From the NCBI GenBank assembly GCA_017307375.1, contig JAFKFH010000024.1:38894-102893 (forward strand): a stretch of DNA of 64,000 bases. Direction: 5' to 3'. The notes beneath the pieces are model-generated. The model made no database searches, was not told the origin of the DNA, and saw only the letters and a list, made by a program, of their open reading frames with translations. The position numbers and the translations under genes were made by a program. The stretch is from Alphaproteobacteria bacterium. Its GTDB lineage: Bacteria > Pseudomonadota > Alphaproteobacteria > Ferrovibrionales > Ferrovibrionaceae. Of the stretch, positions 44,197 to 52,747 are shown one piece after another (position 1 is the stretch's first letter; each line of letters starts with the position of its first letter).

Positions 44197-44339
44197 CGGT
44201 AGATTCCCCCGGACCAGATCCCCGGCACGTTAGCGATGCCGGGGCCCTTGGGCAACCGCACCGCGACGCCCCATTGAAACTCCGGCGCGCATCAATGATC
44301 TAACAGCGAGATGGGTTCCGCCAGACAGGAGGTCCGGCC

Positions 44340-44615
44340 ATGGCTTCTACCGTAACCGACAATGCCGAACGCCGGCGCTTCGAGATGGACGTGGACGGTC
44401 AGACCGTATTTGCGAGCTATCATCGCGAGGGCGATATCGTGCAGATCCGCCATGTCGAGGCGCCCCCGGCCTTGCGCGGCACCGGCGCCGCCGGCCGGCT
44501 GATGGAAGGCATCGTCGGCATCGCCCGGGCGGAACACTACAAGCTCTACCCGATCTGCAGCTATGCCGTCTCCTGGCTGCGCCGCCACCGGGAATACCAG
44601 GACGTCCTGGCCTGA
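44340..44615 (+). CDS. Small GNAT-like N-acetyltransferase domain protein (YjdJ type)
   Basis: 91 residues, a minimal GNAT fold: EMDVDGQTVFASYHREGDIV, IRHVEAPPALRGTGAAGRL (acetyl-CoA pyrophosphate loop R-G-T-G-A-A) and LYPICSYAVSWLRRHREYQD. Proteins of this short family (PF14542-like) are single-domain acetyl-CoA binders of unknown substrate. The start has a perfect AGGAGG 7 nt upstream. It stands alone between the divergent DUF2066 operon and purM. Confidence 0.85.
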   Translation: MASTVTDNAERRRFEMDVDGQTVFASYHREGDIVQIRHVEAPPALRGTGAAGRLMEGIVGIARAEHYKLYPICSYAVSWLRRHREYQDVLA

Positions 44616-44701
44616 CCGGCCGGCCAGACGTTGCATTCCCGCCGGATTTCACTAATGTGTCGCGCCGAACCCCGACCCCTTGAAGACTTGGCGAGGCGAC
44701 C

Positions 44702-45775
44702 ATCTCCACGAACTCGACATCCTATCGCGATGCCGGCGTCGATATCGATGCAGGCAATGCGCTGGTTCAGGCGATCAAGCCGCTCGCCCACGCGACCCGC
44801 CGGCCCGGTGCCGATGCCAGCCTGGGCGGTTTCGGCGCGTTGTTCGACCTCAAGGCGGCGGGCTTCAGCGATCCAATCCTGGTCGCCTCGACCGACGGCG
44901 TCGGCACCAAGCTGAAGGTCGCGACCGAGGTCGGCAAGCACGACACCATCGGCATCGACCTCGTCGCGATGTGCGTCAACGACATCGTCGTCCAGGGCGC
45001 CGAACCCTTGTTCTTCCTCGATTATTTCGCGACCGGCCGGCTCGACGTGCCGCAGGCCCGCGCAGTGGTCGAGGGGATCGCCCGCGGCTGCCAGGAAGCC
45101 GGTTGCGCGCTGATCGGCGGCGAAACCGCCGAGATGCCCGGCATGTATGCCCGCGGCGACTATGACGTCGCCGGCTTCGTCGTCGGCGCGGCCGAACGCG
45201 GCAATCTGCTGCCCAAGGGCGACGTCGTGCCGGGCGACGTGATCATCGGGCTCGCCTCCTCGGGCGTGCATTCGAACGGCTTCTCGCTGGTCCGCAAGAT
45301 CATTGCCGACGGCGAACACGATTACGGCAACCCGGCCGAATTCGCCCCCGGCGAGACCCTGGGCCGTGCCCTGCTCGCCCCCACCCGGATCTATGTCCGC
45401 TCGGGTGTCGCACTGCATCGCGCCGGCCTGGTCAAGGCGTTCTCCCACATCACCGGCGGTGGCCTGACCGAAAATATCCCGCGGGTGCTGCCCGATGGGG
45501 TGGTGGCCGAACTGGACGGCGGCTCGTGGCCGATGCTGCCGGTGTTCAAGTGGCTGCAGCGGAACGGCGGGGTGGCCCCGGCCGAGATGGCGCGAACCTT
45601 CAATTGCAGCCTGGGCCTGATTGCCGTGGTCGCGGCAGGCGACGCCCAGAAGGCATTGTCGGCGCTGCGCGATGCCGGCGAGACCGCCTATCTGGTCGGC
45701 CGCATTGCCGCCGGCAAGCCGGGCGCACCGGCCGAGACGCGTCTCAACGACTGGGACAAGCAGTGGCAGGCATGA
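44702..45775 (+). CDS. purM: Phosphoribosylformylglycinamidine cyclo-ligase, apparent ATC start codon
   Basis: 357 residues; makes AIR from FGAM with ATP in purine synthesis. Landmarks: [80 protein letters not shown] and [14 protein letters not shown]. The conserved N terminus is translated in a frame that has no ATG, GTG or TTG between the in-frame stop at 44681-44683 and a TTG at 44840, deep inside the protein. The only good candidate is ATC at 44702, preceded by GAGG at a 5-nt spacing and giving the expected start (M)[11 protein letters not shown]. It is therefore a non-canonical AUC start or a one-base change of ATG. The stop overlaps purN (ATGA). Confidence 0.88.
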   Translation: MSTNSTSYRDAGVDIDAGNALVQAIKPLAHATRRPGADASLGGFGALFDLKAAGFSDPILVASTDGVGTKLKVATEVGKHDTIGIDLVAMCVNDIVVQGAEPLFFLDYFATGRLDVPQARAVVEGIARGCQEAGCALIGGETAEMPGMYARGDYDVAGFVVGAAERGNLLPKGDVVPGDVIIGLASSGVHSNGFSLVRKIIADGEHDYGNPAEFAPGETLGRALLAPTRIYVRSGVALHRAGLVKAFSHITGGGLTENIPRVLPDGVVAELDGGSWPMLPVFKWLQRNGGVAPAEMARTFNCSLGLIAVVAAGDAQKALSALRDAGETAYLVGRIAAGKPGAPAETRLNDWDKQWQA

Positions 45776-46416
45776 GGGTTGCGGTCCTGATTTCGGGCCG
45801 CGGCACCAATCTGATTTCCCTGATCGAGGCGACGAAGACGCCGGGCTTTCCCGCCGAAATAGTCCTGGTCGCCTCGAACCGCCCCCAGGCGGAGGGCCTT
45901 GCCCATGCCACCGCCGCGGGAATCCCGACAGCGGCGATCCCGTCGCAAGGACGCAGCCGGGAAGATTTCGAAAGCGACCTCGATCAGGCCTTGGTCCGTG
46001 CGCGGGTCGACCTGGTCTGTCTCGCCGGCTTCATGCGCCTGTTGACGCCGGGCTTCGTTGCCGGCTGGGGCGACCGGCTGATCAACATCCACCCTTCGCT
46101 GCTGCCGGCCTTCAAGGGCGCCAACGCCCATGAACAGGCGATCGCCTCGGGGGTGCGCATTGCGGGCTGCACGGTCCATTTCGTGCGTGCGGACATGGAT
46201 ACGGGTCCCATAATCATTCAAGCGGCAGTACCGGTACTGGCTACGGACGACAAAGCCACGCTGGCTGCCAGGGTGCTGGCGGCCGAGCATCGGATCTATC
46301 CCATGGCGCTGCGGTGGATTGCCGAGGGCAAGGTAACGGTCGATGTTGACGACCGTGTGACCATCGCCGATCTGGCCTCGGCCGAAACCGGCCTTCTGAT
46401 CAGCCCAGCCCCCTGA
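45772..46416 (+). CDS. purN: Phosphoribosylglycinamide formyltransferase
   Basis: 214 residues; transfers formyl from 10-formyl-THF to GAR in purine synthesis. [18 protein letters not shown] (phosphate loop), [14 protein letters not shown], the catalytic block [20 protein letters not shown] (N-H, with Asp further on in [14 protein letters not shown]) are all present. The ATG at 45772 overlaps the purM stop. The frame is open upstream to 45526, but that is a shadow of purM. A bidirectional hairpin follows between it and ndk. Confidence 0.95.
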   Translation: MRVAVLISGRGTNLISLIEATKTPGFPAEIVLVASNRPQAEGLAHATAAGIPTAAIPSQGRSREDFESDLDQALVRARVDLVCLAGFMRLLTPGFVAGWGDRLINIHPSLLPAFKGANAHEQAIASGVRIAGCTVHFVRADMDTGPIIIQAAVPVLATDDKATLAARVLAAEHRIYPMALRWIAEGKVTVDVDDRVTIADLASAETGLLISPAP

Positions 46417-46420
46417 AAAA

Positions 46421-46450
46421 GGCATGGCCGGCGGGGGAACCCGCCGGCCA
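46421..46450 (-). terminator. Terminator between convergent purN and ndk
   Basis: A perfect 11-bp stem TGGCCGGCGGG / CCCGCCGGCCA (46425-46435 with 46440-46450) has a four-base GGAA loop. On the minus strand the stem is followed after 4 nt by TTTTT (46416-46420), so it fits best as the ndk terminator; in the purN direction the sequence after the stem lacks a T-tract. Confidence 0.8.
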
Positions 46451-46472
46451 CACGCATTAGGCTGACTAAGTC

Positions 46473-46895
46473 TTAGCCGACGATCTCGGTGCCGGCGAAG
46501 AAGTAGGCGATTTCCTGCGCGGCGGTTTCGGCAGCGTCAGAACCATGGACCGAGTTGGCCTCGATCGATTCCGCGAAATCCTTGCGGATGGTGCCATCGG
46601 CTGCGTTGGCCGGGTTGGTGGCGCCCATCACTTCGCGGTACTTGGCGATGGCGTTCTCGCCCTCCAGGACCTGCACGACGACAGGGCCCGAGGTCATGAA
46701 CGCGCAGAGTTCGCCGAAGAACGGACGGGCCTTGTGCACGCCGTAGAAGGTTTCGGCCTGGGCCTGGCTCATCCAGATCCGCTTCTGGGCGACGATACGC
46801 AGACCGGCGTCCTCGATCCGGGCGTTGATCTTGCCCGTCAGGTTGCGGCGGGTCGCGTCCGGCTTGATGATGGAGAAAGTGCGCTCGAGAGCCAT
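46473..46895 (-). CDS. ndk: Nucleoside diphosphate kinase
   Basis: 140 residues, the standard length. [40 protein letters not shown], the [19 protein letters not shown] block and the phospho-His motif [12 protein letters not shown] are all conserved. It equilibrates NTP and dNTP pools. Monocistronic, divergent from the ABC-F gene, with a terminator of its own. Confidence 0.97.
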   Translation of the reverse strand: MALERTFSIIKPDATRRNLTGKINARIEDAGLRIVAQKRIWMSQAQAETFYGVHKARPFFGELCAFMTSGPVVVQVLEGENAIAKYREVMGATNPANAADGTIRKDFAESIEANSVHGSDAAETAAQEIAYFFAGTEIVG

Positions 46896-46980
46896 TGACT
46901 TGATCCGATGTTGGTTTAGCGGTTGCGAAATGTCGCGGGCTGTATAAAGGGTCTGCGTTTACGGTTCAACACTGCTGATC
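46896..46980. promoter_or_regulatory. Divergent ndk / ABC-F promoter region
   Basis: 85 bases between the two starts. A TATAAA (46943-46948) in the ABC-F direction is the clearest -10-like box; no matching -35 at a normal distance was found. The ABC-F start has no good ribosome site in the remaining 30-nt leader. Confidence 0.3.
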
Positions 46981-48855
46981 ATGCTGCATATCAACGACCT
47001 CACCTACCGCATCGGCGGCCGCGTCCTGATCGACCAGGCGACCGTTGCCATTCCCGAAGGCCATCGGGTCGGCCTGGTCGGCAAGAACGGCGCCGGCAAG
47101 TCGACGCTGCTGAAACTCATTCTCGGCGAACTCGGCCCGGAAAGCGGGGCCATCAGCCTGCCGCCGCGGGCGCGGATCGGGGTCGTCGCGCAGGAGGCGC
47201 CGGGCGGCCCGACCAGCCTGATCGATTTTGTCCTCGCAGCCGACAAGGAGCGGGCGACGCTGCTGGAGCGTGCCGAGACCGCGACCGACCCGCAGGTCAT
47301 CGCCGACACCCATGCCCGCCTGGCCGAGATCGGCGCCCATACCGCGCCGGCGCGCGCGGGTTCGATCCTGGCCGGCCTCGGCTTCGATGCCGAGGCGCAG
47401 GCCAAGTCGCTGTCCGATTTCTCGGGCGGCTGGCGGATGCGGGTGGCGCTCGCCGCCGTGCTGTTCACCGAGCCCGACCTGCTGCTGCTCGACGAGCCGA
47501 CGAACCATCTCGACCTCGAGGCCGCCCTGTGGCTGGAAGGCTTCCTGAAGACCTATCCGCGCACGCTGCTGATCGTCAGCCACGACCGCGATTTCCTCAA
47601 CGAGGCGGTCGGTCACATCCTGCATCTCGATCGCGGCAAGCTGACGCTCTATCGCGGCGGCTACGACGCCTTCGCCGCCAAGCGCCGCGAGCAGATCGAA
47701 CAGCAGAATGCCGCGGCTACGAAGCAGGCCGCCCAGCGCAAGCATATCCAGTCTTTCGTCGACCGCTTCCGCGCCAAGGCGACCAAGGCGCGCCAGGCCC
47801 AGAGCCGCCTGAAGATGCTGGCGAAGATGGAACCGATCGTGCCGATCGTCGAGGATGCGACGCCGACATTCATCTTTCCCAACCCCGACGAATTGAGCCC
47901 CCCGCTGATCGCCATCGAGCGCGCCGCGATCGGCTACACCCCGGACCGGCCGGTCCTGAAGAACATCAACCTGCGTCTCGACCAGGACGACCGCATCGCG
48001 CTGATCGGCGCCAACGGCAACGGCAAGACCACCTTCGCCAAGTTCCTCTGCGACCGGCTGGAGGCCCAGTCAGGGGAGAAGCGCCAGTCGGGCAAGATGC
48101 GGGTCGGCTATTTCGCCCAGCATCAGGTCGACGAACTGACCTTGAACCAGAACGCGGTCTGGCATCTGCGGCAATTGCTGCCCGAAATGCCGGAAGACAA
48201 GCTGCGCTCGCGCCTGGCGTCGTTCGGCTTCACCGCCGACAAGGCGGGGACCGAGGTCGGCAGCCTGTCCGGCGGCGAGAAGGCGCGGCTGGTGCTGTGC
48301 CTGATGACCTACGACGCGCCGCATCTGATGATCCTGGATGAGCCCACCAACCATCTCGATGTCGAGGCGCGCGAGGCGCTGATCCAGGCCTTGAACGCCT
48401 TCGAGGGCGCCGTCCTGCTGATCAGCCACGACCGCCACCTGATCGAGCTGACCGCCGACCAGCTGTGGCTGGTCGAGGGCGGCACGGTGCAGCCTTTCGA
48501 CGGCGACCTCGACGATTATGCGAAGCTGCTGGCCGAACGGCGGCGCAATGCGGCCGGCAAGGCCGAGCCCCGAGATGCGGGCGCCAACCGCCGCGACGAG
48601 CGGCGGGCCGCCGCCGAAGCCCGCGAGAAACTCGCCCCGCTGCGCCGCAAGGCGCGCGACGCCGAGGCACTGATCGAGAAGCTGACCAAGGAAAAGGCCA
48701 AGCTCGACACCGTGCTGGCCGACCCCAAGACCTATGGTGGCCCGGCCGACAAGATGACCGATCTGCTCAAGCAGCGAGCCGAGCTGGAGCGCCGGATCGG
48801 CGCGGCGGAGGAAACCTGGCTGGCCGCGTCGGAGGCGCTGGAAGCGGCGGGCTGA
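46981..48855 (+). CDS. ABC-F family ATPase (Uup/EttA-like, two nucleotide-binding domains)
   Basis: 624 residues, soluble. Two ABC domains: Walker [13 protein letters not shown] with signature FSGGWRMRVAL and LLLLDEPTNHLDLE, then Walker A GANGNGKTTFAK with LSGGEKARLVL and LMILDEPTNHLDVE. Between them is a charged linker helix (RREQIEQQNAAATKQAAQRK), and the C terminus is a coiled coil (about 530-620) as in Uup/YheS proteins. ABC-F proteins act on the ribosome during translation or its rescue and are not transporters. The coiled-coil tail favours a Uup/YheS-type over an antibiotic-resistance type. Confidence 0.92.
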   Translation: MLHINDLTYRIGGRVLIDQATVAIPEGHRVGLVGKNGAGKSTLLKLILGELGPESGAISLPPRARIGVVAQEAPGGPTSLIDFVLAADKERATLLERAETATDPQVIADTHARLAEIGAHTAPARAGSILAGLGFDAEAQAKSLSDFSGGWRMRVALAAVLFTEPDLLLLDEPTNHLDLEAALWLEGFLKTYPRTLLIVSHDRDFLNEAVGHILHLDRGKLTLYRGGYDAFAAKRREQIEQQNAAATKQAAQRKHIQSFVDRFRAKATKARQAQSRLKMLAKMEPIVPIVEDATPTFIFPNPDELSPPLIAIERAAIGYTPDRPVLKNINLRLDQDDRIALIGANGNGKTTFAKFLCDRLEAQSGEKRQSGKMRVGYFAQHQVDELTLNQNAVWHLRQLLPEMPEDKLRSRLASFGFTADKAGTEVGSLSGGEKARLVLCLMTYDAPHLMILDEPTNHLDVEAREALIQALNAFEGAVLLISHDRHLIELTADQLWLVEGGTVQPFDGDLDDYAKLLAERRRNAAGKAEPRDAGANRRDERRAAAEAREKLAPLRRKARDAEALIEKLTKEKAKLDTVLADPKTYGGPADKMTDLLKQRAELERRIGAAEETWLAASEALEAAG

Positions 48856-48972
48856 CCGATACGGACCACCGGCTGCCGGTCCAGTGCAACCGCAGCTGAC
48901 CGATTTGCTGGCGCGCAGTTGGCCCCGACGGGCGAGGTTTGGGTGTCATTGGCTGCCCCAACGGCTTGCATC

Positions 48973-49203
48973 CTAGCCGCCGTCCTCCTCGCCACCATCC
49001 TCGGCGACGCGAACCAGTATGTCGCCAGGCTGGCAATCCAGCGCTACGCAAATCTTGTCCAAGGTTTCGAAGCGGATGCCTTTTACCCGCCCGGTCTTGA
49101 GCAAAGACAGGTTGACCTCCGACAGGCCGATGCGCGCCGCCAATTCCCGCGACCGCATTTTCCGCCTCGCCAGCATGACGTCCAGATTAATGGCAATCGG
49201 CAT
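48973..49203 (-). CDS. Small XRE/Cro-type helix-turn-helix regulator (YozG-like)
   Basis: 76 residues forming a single Cro/C1-type HTH: MLARRKMRSRELAARIGLSE, VNLSLLKTGRVKGIRFETLD, KICVALDCQPGDILV. Such short YozG-like regulators are commonly encoded right beside DUF2975 membrane proteins, as here (12 nt apart, same strand), suggesting a regulator/membrane-protein pair. It probably autoregulates the operon (inference). An acidic Gly/Glu tail follows the HTH. It is convergent with the ABC-F gene (117 nt gap with no terminator hairpin recognised). Confidence 0.88.
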   Translation of the reverse strand: MPIAINLDVMLARRKMRSRELAARIGLSEVNLSLLKTGRVKGIRFETLDKICVALDCQPGDILVRVAEDGGEEDGG

Positions 49204-49215
49204 GCCGAGACCTGA

Positions 49216-49731
49216 TCACAAAAAGCTAGCGTTCTCCTCGGCGAGGCGGACCGCCTCGTCGAGGATTGCCGCAAACAATACAAGAACGAAGCCGAAGGTC
49301 ATTCCGACCGCGACCGCGAGGAGCGGGAAGGCGCCAAAGATATAGCGACTGCCAAAGTCGATCGGATCGATCGGCGATGCAAACAGCAGGCCGAGCGCCA
49401 CGCGCGAGACCGGGACCAGCGCGCTAGCGGCGATCAGCGACCAGCCGAACCTATTCAATGCCCGCACTGCCGCAGCGTGAAACAGCTTGTGTTCGCGGAT
49501 CCGGCGGCAGAAGGCGAGGAGCTGACCCAGGCCCCATGCCACCACCAGATAAGGCGGGGCAACAATCATCCAGGCCAGGGCCCGGTCGAGCAATGAAAGG
49601 TGATGAATCGCCGATTCCGCCGGACGCAACGGCAACAGCCAATTAGCGCTCGGTACAGCGATCAGCAGGACGATACCCAGCCATCCGAGCAGGCTTAGCA
49701 AGCGCCCGAGGCGAAGCAAACGACGCGTCAT
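49216..49731 (-). CDS. DUF2975 membrane protein
   Basis: 171 residues with four hydrophobic segments (LGWLGIVLLIAVPSANWLL, ALAWMIVAPPYLVVAWGLG, FGWSLIAASALVPVSRVAL, LLAVAVGMTFGFVLVLFAAI) and the DUF2975 pattern around LLAFCRRIREHKLFHAAAVR. Function unknown; consistently linked with XRE regulators. The start ATG at 49731 (MTRRLLRLG) follows GGAGAAAACC; in-frame ATGs at 49743 and 49752 have no ribosome site. The upstream region is AT-rich. Confidence 0.85.
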   Translation of the reverse strand: MTRRLLRLGRLLSLLGWLGIVLLIAVPSANWLLPLRPAESAIHHLSLLDRALAWMIVAPPYLVVAWGLGQLLAFCRRIREHKLFHAAAVRALNRFGWSLIAASALVPVSRVALGLLFASPIDPIDFGSRYIFGAFPLLAVAVGMTFGFVLVLFAAILDEAVRLAEENASFL

Positions 49732-49857
49732 GGTTTTCTCCATTGACAGCATTAAAGTTTTTATGTTCTACGTAAATTTAATAACGTTAGTCGCTATCCA
49801 TACCACACTTGACCGACTTGTCGCAGCCTAAAGCAACCTATCTCCAGGAGAATGGGA

Positions 49858-50547
49858 ATGGATCCCGTGTACGCGTTACAGTTCCGATACTTGGCCCTGC
49901 TGGTCCCCGCAGCATTGCTGTTGAACTGGCCCGCTGGCGCAGCGGACTGGTCGGGCTTTTACGGCGGTGTGCATCTTGGGTATGGCGCAGGCCGGGATCA
50001 GATCTCAGAAGTGAATGGCCAAAGGCGCTACTACGCCGACACGCGCGGTGCGCCGGTCGGTTTGCAAGTCGGATGGCAGCGCCAATTCAGTCAGATCGTC
50101 GCCGGAGGTGAGTTCGAAGGGGGATACCTCGGACAATCCGGTACGGTCTCGCGAGGAGACGCGAACGGCAGCGTTGCCAGTCACATACGGCTCGGCGCAT
50201 ATGCGACGCTCGCCGCGCGACTGGGCTGGGCACCCGTGAACGACTGGCTCATCTACGGCCGGGCAGGCCTGACACTGGCGGCACTTGATGCCGGCACTGT
50301 CCAACAATGCGGCCCTGCCGCCTGCAGCCTGAGCCCCAGCAGCAGTTCGACCGGCGACCTGGCCAAGGGAGTCGTCCTGGGTGGTGGTGTCGAGCATCGC
50401 TTCGCCTCGCGCTGGAGCGGGCGCGTCGAGTACCAGTACCTCAATTTTCGGCGCGAACTGGCTATGCCGGATGGAACCAGCGGGCCAGCGTGGAATCACG
50501 AGATAGACACCCACCTAATCAAGTTGGGCGTGAACTACCGCTTCTGA
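49858..50547 (+). CDS. Outer-membrane beta-barrel protein (Omp25/OmpA-like barrel)
   Basis: 229 residues. Signal peptide (about 1-30, ending PAGAAD) followed by the GFYGGVHLGYGAGRDQ opening typical of alphaproteobacterial 8-stranded barrels (Omp25/RopB/Omp31 group), alternating amphipathic strands, RVEYQYLNFRRELAM and a C-terminal Phe (LGVNYRF) as required by the BAM complex. Role unknown; the family includes immunogenic and envelope-stability porin-like proteins. The start at 49858 is supported by AGGAG at a 7-nt spacing; the ATG at 49852 is too close to it. Confidence 0.83.
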   Translation: MDPVYALQFRYLALLVPAALLLNWPAGAADWSGFYGGVHLGYGAGRDQISEVNGQRRYYADTRGAPVGLQVGWQRQFSQIVAGGEFEGGYLGQSGTVSRGDANGSVASHIRLGAYATLAARLGWAPVNDWLIYGRAGLTLAALDAGTVQQCGPAACSLSPSSSSTGDLAKGVVLGGGVEHRFASRWSGRVEYQYLNFRRELAMPDGTSGPAWNHEIDTHLIKLGVNYRF

Positions 50548-50558
50548 TCGATGGGGCG

Positions 50559-51122
50559 CTAGAGTTCGACCGTATCATCGGCCTCGCCCTTGCCGGCCTC
50601 GAACATCGCAGCCGCCGCCTCGGCCGGCTTGTCGTCCTTGCGCCGGAATGGTCCCTGATAGGCGGCCTTGGACGACCGGCGGCGGCGATCGGGGCCGAAA
50701 TAGCCGCGCGACTTCACGTATTGCCGCGGCCGCTCGATCACGTCGAGCAGCCGCTCCATCACCCGCTTGGCCGAGATCGGCTTGACCAGGAACTCGTTGA
50801 CGCCGGCGTCGCGCGCCTGCTTGACCCGCTCGACCTCGGAATGGGCAGAAACCATGATGATCGGGGTGAAACGGTTCGGGTGGTCCGGCACCATCCGGAT
50901 CGCCCGGATCATCTCCAGGCCGTCCAGCGGTTTCATCTCCCAGTCGACCATCAGGATGTCGACCGTGCGGGTGCGCAGCATTTCGAGGGCTTCACGACCG
51001 TCGCTTGCGGTAACAATGCTGCCAACACCGATAAGTTGCAATACCGTACGCAGAACATTACGCATGTTTGCGTTGTCTTCGACCACCATGACAGTGACGT
51101 ACTGCAGCCCCGAGCGCGCCAT
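50559..51122 (-). CDS. CheY-like response regulator with C-terminal basic tail
   Basis: 187 residues. One receiver domain (about 8-130): acidic pocket VVEDNANMR, phospho-acceptor Asp in ILMVDWEMKPLDGLE, the Thr/Ser switch in MVSAHS and the conserved Lys in FLVKPIS. It has no DNA-binding domain; the tail contains RGYFGPDRRRRSS and a charged region. This REC plus FGPDRRRR tail type is common in Rhodospirillales, of unknown output. No kinase gene is adjacent. It is divergent from hemA. Confidence 0.9.
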   Translation of the reverse strand: MARSGLQYVTVMVVEDNANMRNVLRTVLQLIGVGSIVTASDGREALEMLRTRTVDILMVDWEMKPLDGLEMIRAIRMVPDHPNRFTPIIMVSAHSEVERVKQARDAGVNEFLVKPISAKRVMERLLDVIERPRQYVKSRGYFGPDRRRRSSKAAYQGPFRRKDDKPAEAAAAMFEAGKGEADDTVEL

Positions 51123-51250
51123 GTCGCCAAACGTCTTGGTCCATCAAGCTGATTCGCGGCGATGATGTGGCAAAATACTGCGCGAGGCCAGAACCATTTC
51201 CCCCTGCGACATCTGGGCTGGCGCGCGACAGACCAAATTGGGGTATATGA

Positions 51251-51265
51251 GGACAATTGTTGTCC
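51251..51265. promoter_or_regulatory. Inverted repeat before hemA
   Basis: GGACAA-TTG-TTGTCC is a perfect 6-bp inverted repeat with a 3-nt spacer, ending 22 nt before the hemA ATG and just after a TATATG (51244-51249). It does not match the FNR (TTGAT-N4-ATCAA) or Fur consensus known to me. Position fits an operator at or just past the transcription start. Confidence 0.45.
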
Positions 51266-51287
51266 GCTTACTAATCGAGGCCCGGGG

Positions 51288-52499
51288 ATGGACTACCAAC
51301 GCTTCTTCACCGACGCGATTGATCGGCTGATGCAGGAGCGGCGCTATCGCGTCTTCACCCCCCTCGCGCGGAAGCTCGGCGCCTTTCCGCGCGCCACCGA
51401 CCACTCCCGCCCCGGCGAACGCGAGATCGTGGTCTGGTGCTCGAACGACTATCTCGGCATGGGCCAGCATCCCGCGGTGATCGACGCGATGACCGCCGCC
51501 CTGGCCGAGCATGGCGCCGGGGCCGGCGGCACCCGCAACATTTCGGGCACCAATCATCCGCTGGTCCGGCTGGAAGCCGAAATCGCCGACCTGCACGGCA
51601 AGGAAGCCGCGCTGGTCTTCACCTCCGGCTACATCGCCAACGAAGCGTCGCTGTCGACGATCCCCAAGCTGATCCCGGATTGCCTGATCCTCTCCGACCA
51701 GCTTAACCACAATTCGATGATCGAGGGCATCCGCCATTCGGGCGTCGAGCGCAAGGTGTTCCGCCACAACGACCTCGCCCATCTGGAAAGCCTGCTGATC
51801 GAGGCGGGCAATCGCCCCAAGCTGATCGCCTTCGAATCGGTCTATTCGATGGACGGCGACATCGCCCCGATCAGCGAGATCTGCGACCTGGCCGAACGCC
51901 ACGGCGCCATGACCTACCTGGACGAAGTGCATGCGGTCGGCATGTACGGCGCCCGCGGGGCCGGCGTCGCCGAACGCGACGGGGTAATGCACCGCATCGA
52001 CGTCATCAACGGCACGCTAGGCAAGGCCTTCGGCGTGGTCGGCGGCTATGTCGCAGCCTCGAACGCGGTGATCGACGCGATCCGGTCCTATGCGCCTGGC
52101 TTCATCTTCACCACCGCCCTGCCCCCGGTCGTCGCCGCCGGTGCGCTGGCGTCGGTCCGCCATCTCAAGACCAGCCAGGTCGAGCGCGAGCGCCACCAGG
52201 AACGTGCCGCCGTGCTGAAGCGGCGGTTGCTGGCCGCGGGCCTGCCGGTGCTGCCTTCGGTGACCCACATCGTGCCGGTGATGGTCGGCGATTCCGCGTT
52301 GTGCAAGACGGCAAGCGACCTGCTGCTCGCCGACCACGACATCTATATCCAGCCGATCAACTACCCGACCGTGGCGCGCGGGACCGAGCGGCTGCGCATT
52401 ACGCCCTCCCCGCTGCATGACGACGCGATGATGGACCACCTGATGGACGCGCTGGGCCAGGTCTGGCACAAGCTCGGCCTTACCCGGGCCGCCGCCTGA
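51288..52499 (+). CDS. hemA: 5-aminolevulinate synthase (C4 pathway)
   Basis: 403 residues; condenses glycine with succinyl-CoA, the committed step of heme and tetrapyrrole synthesis in alphaproteobacteria. [15 protein letters not shown], the [20 protein letters not shown] block, [29 protein letters not shown] and the PLP-lysine motif [14 protein letters not shown] are conserved. The ATG at 51288 ([11 protein letters not shown]) with GAGG upstream gives the normal length; the frame is open to 51162 through the promoter. The gene after it begins 2 nt from its stop. Confidence 0.97.
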   Translation: MDYQRFFTDAIDRLMQERRYRVFTPLARKLGAFPRATDHSRPGEREIVVWCSNDYLGMGQHPAVIDAMTAALAEHGAGAGGTRNISGTNHPLVRLEAEIADLHGKEAALVFTSGYIANEASLSTIPKLIPDCLILSDQLNHNSMIEGIRHSGVERKVFRHNDLAHLESLLIEAGNRPKLIAFESVYSMDGDIAPISEICDLAERHGAMTYLDEVHAVGMYGARGAGVAERDGVMHRIDVINGTLGKAFGVVGGYVAASNAVIDAIRSYAPGFIFTTALPPVVAAGALASVRHLKTSQVERERHQERAAVLKRRLLAAGLPVLPSVTHIVPVMVGDSALCKTASDLLLADHDIYIQPINYPTVARGTERLRITPSPLHDDAMMDHLMDALGQVWHKLGLTRAAA

Positions 52500-52501
52500 C
52501 C

Positions 52502-52747
52502 ATGCGTCGTTGGGTCGTCCTGCCCGCCGGGCTGGCGCTCGGTGGCTGCGACCCGACGATCAATGTCTATGGCGCGCTGTTTCCGGCCTGGGTGCTCTGC
52601 CTGATCGCCGGGGGTGTCGGCGTGCTGGCGCTGCGGCCGATGTTTGCCAGGTCGGGGCTGGAACGTCACATGGCGCCGCTGCTCATCGTCTATCCGGCAC
52701 TCGGCATCCTCATCGCCTGCCTGCTCTGGCTCGGACTGTTCCGTTGA
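52502..52747 (+). CDS. YtcA-like small lipoprotein/membrane protein
   Basis: 81 residues. A lipobox (LALGGC at about 11-16) follows a short basic N terminus and hydrophobic stretch; two further hydrophobic segments (PAWVLCLIAGGVGVLAL, LIVYPALGILIACLLWLG) give a lipid-anchored two-helix protein. This pattern is that of the YtcA family, small proteins encoded beside FUSC and HlyD exporters. Function unknown. Its stop overlaps the TTG of the FUSC gene. Confidence 0.75.
   Translation: MRRWVVLPAGLALGGCDPTINVYGALFPAWVLCLIAGGVGVLALRPMFARSGLERHMAPLLIVYPALGILIACLLWLGLFR

Noticed and set aside
44840..45775. purM starting at the TTG at 44840
   Set aside because: This would remove about 46 conserved N-terminal residues, including [10 protein letters not shown], which are clearly encoded upstream.
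46981..48855. Antibiotic-resistance (ARE) ABC-F or ABC transporter
   Set aside because: No membrane domain, and the long C-terminal coiled coil is of the housekeeping Uup/YheS type; no resistance-specific context.
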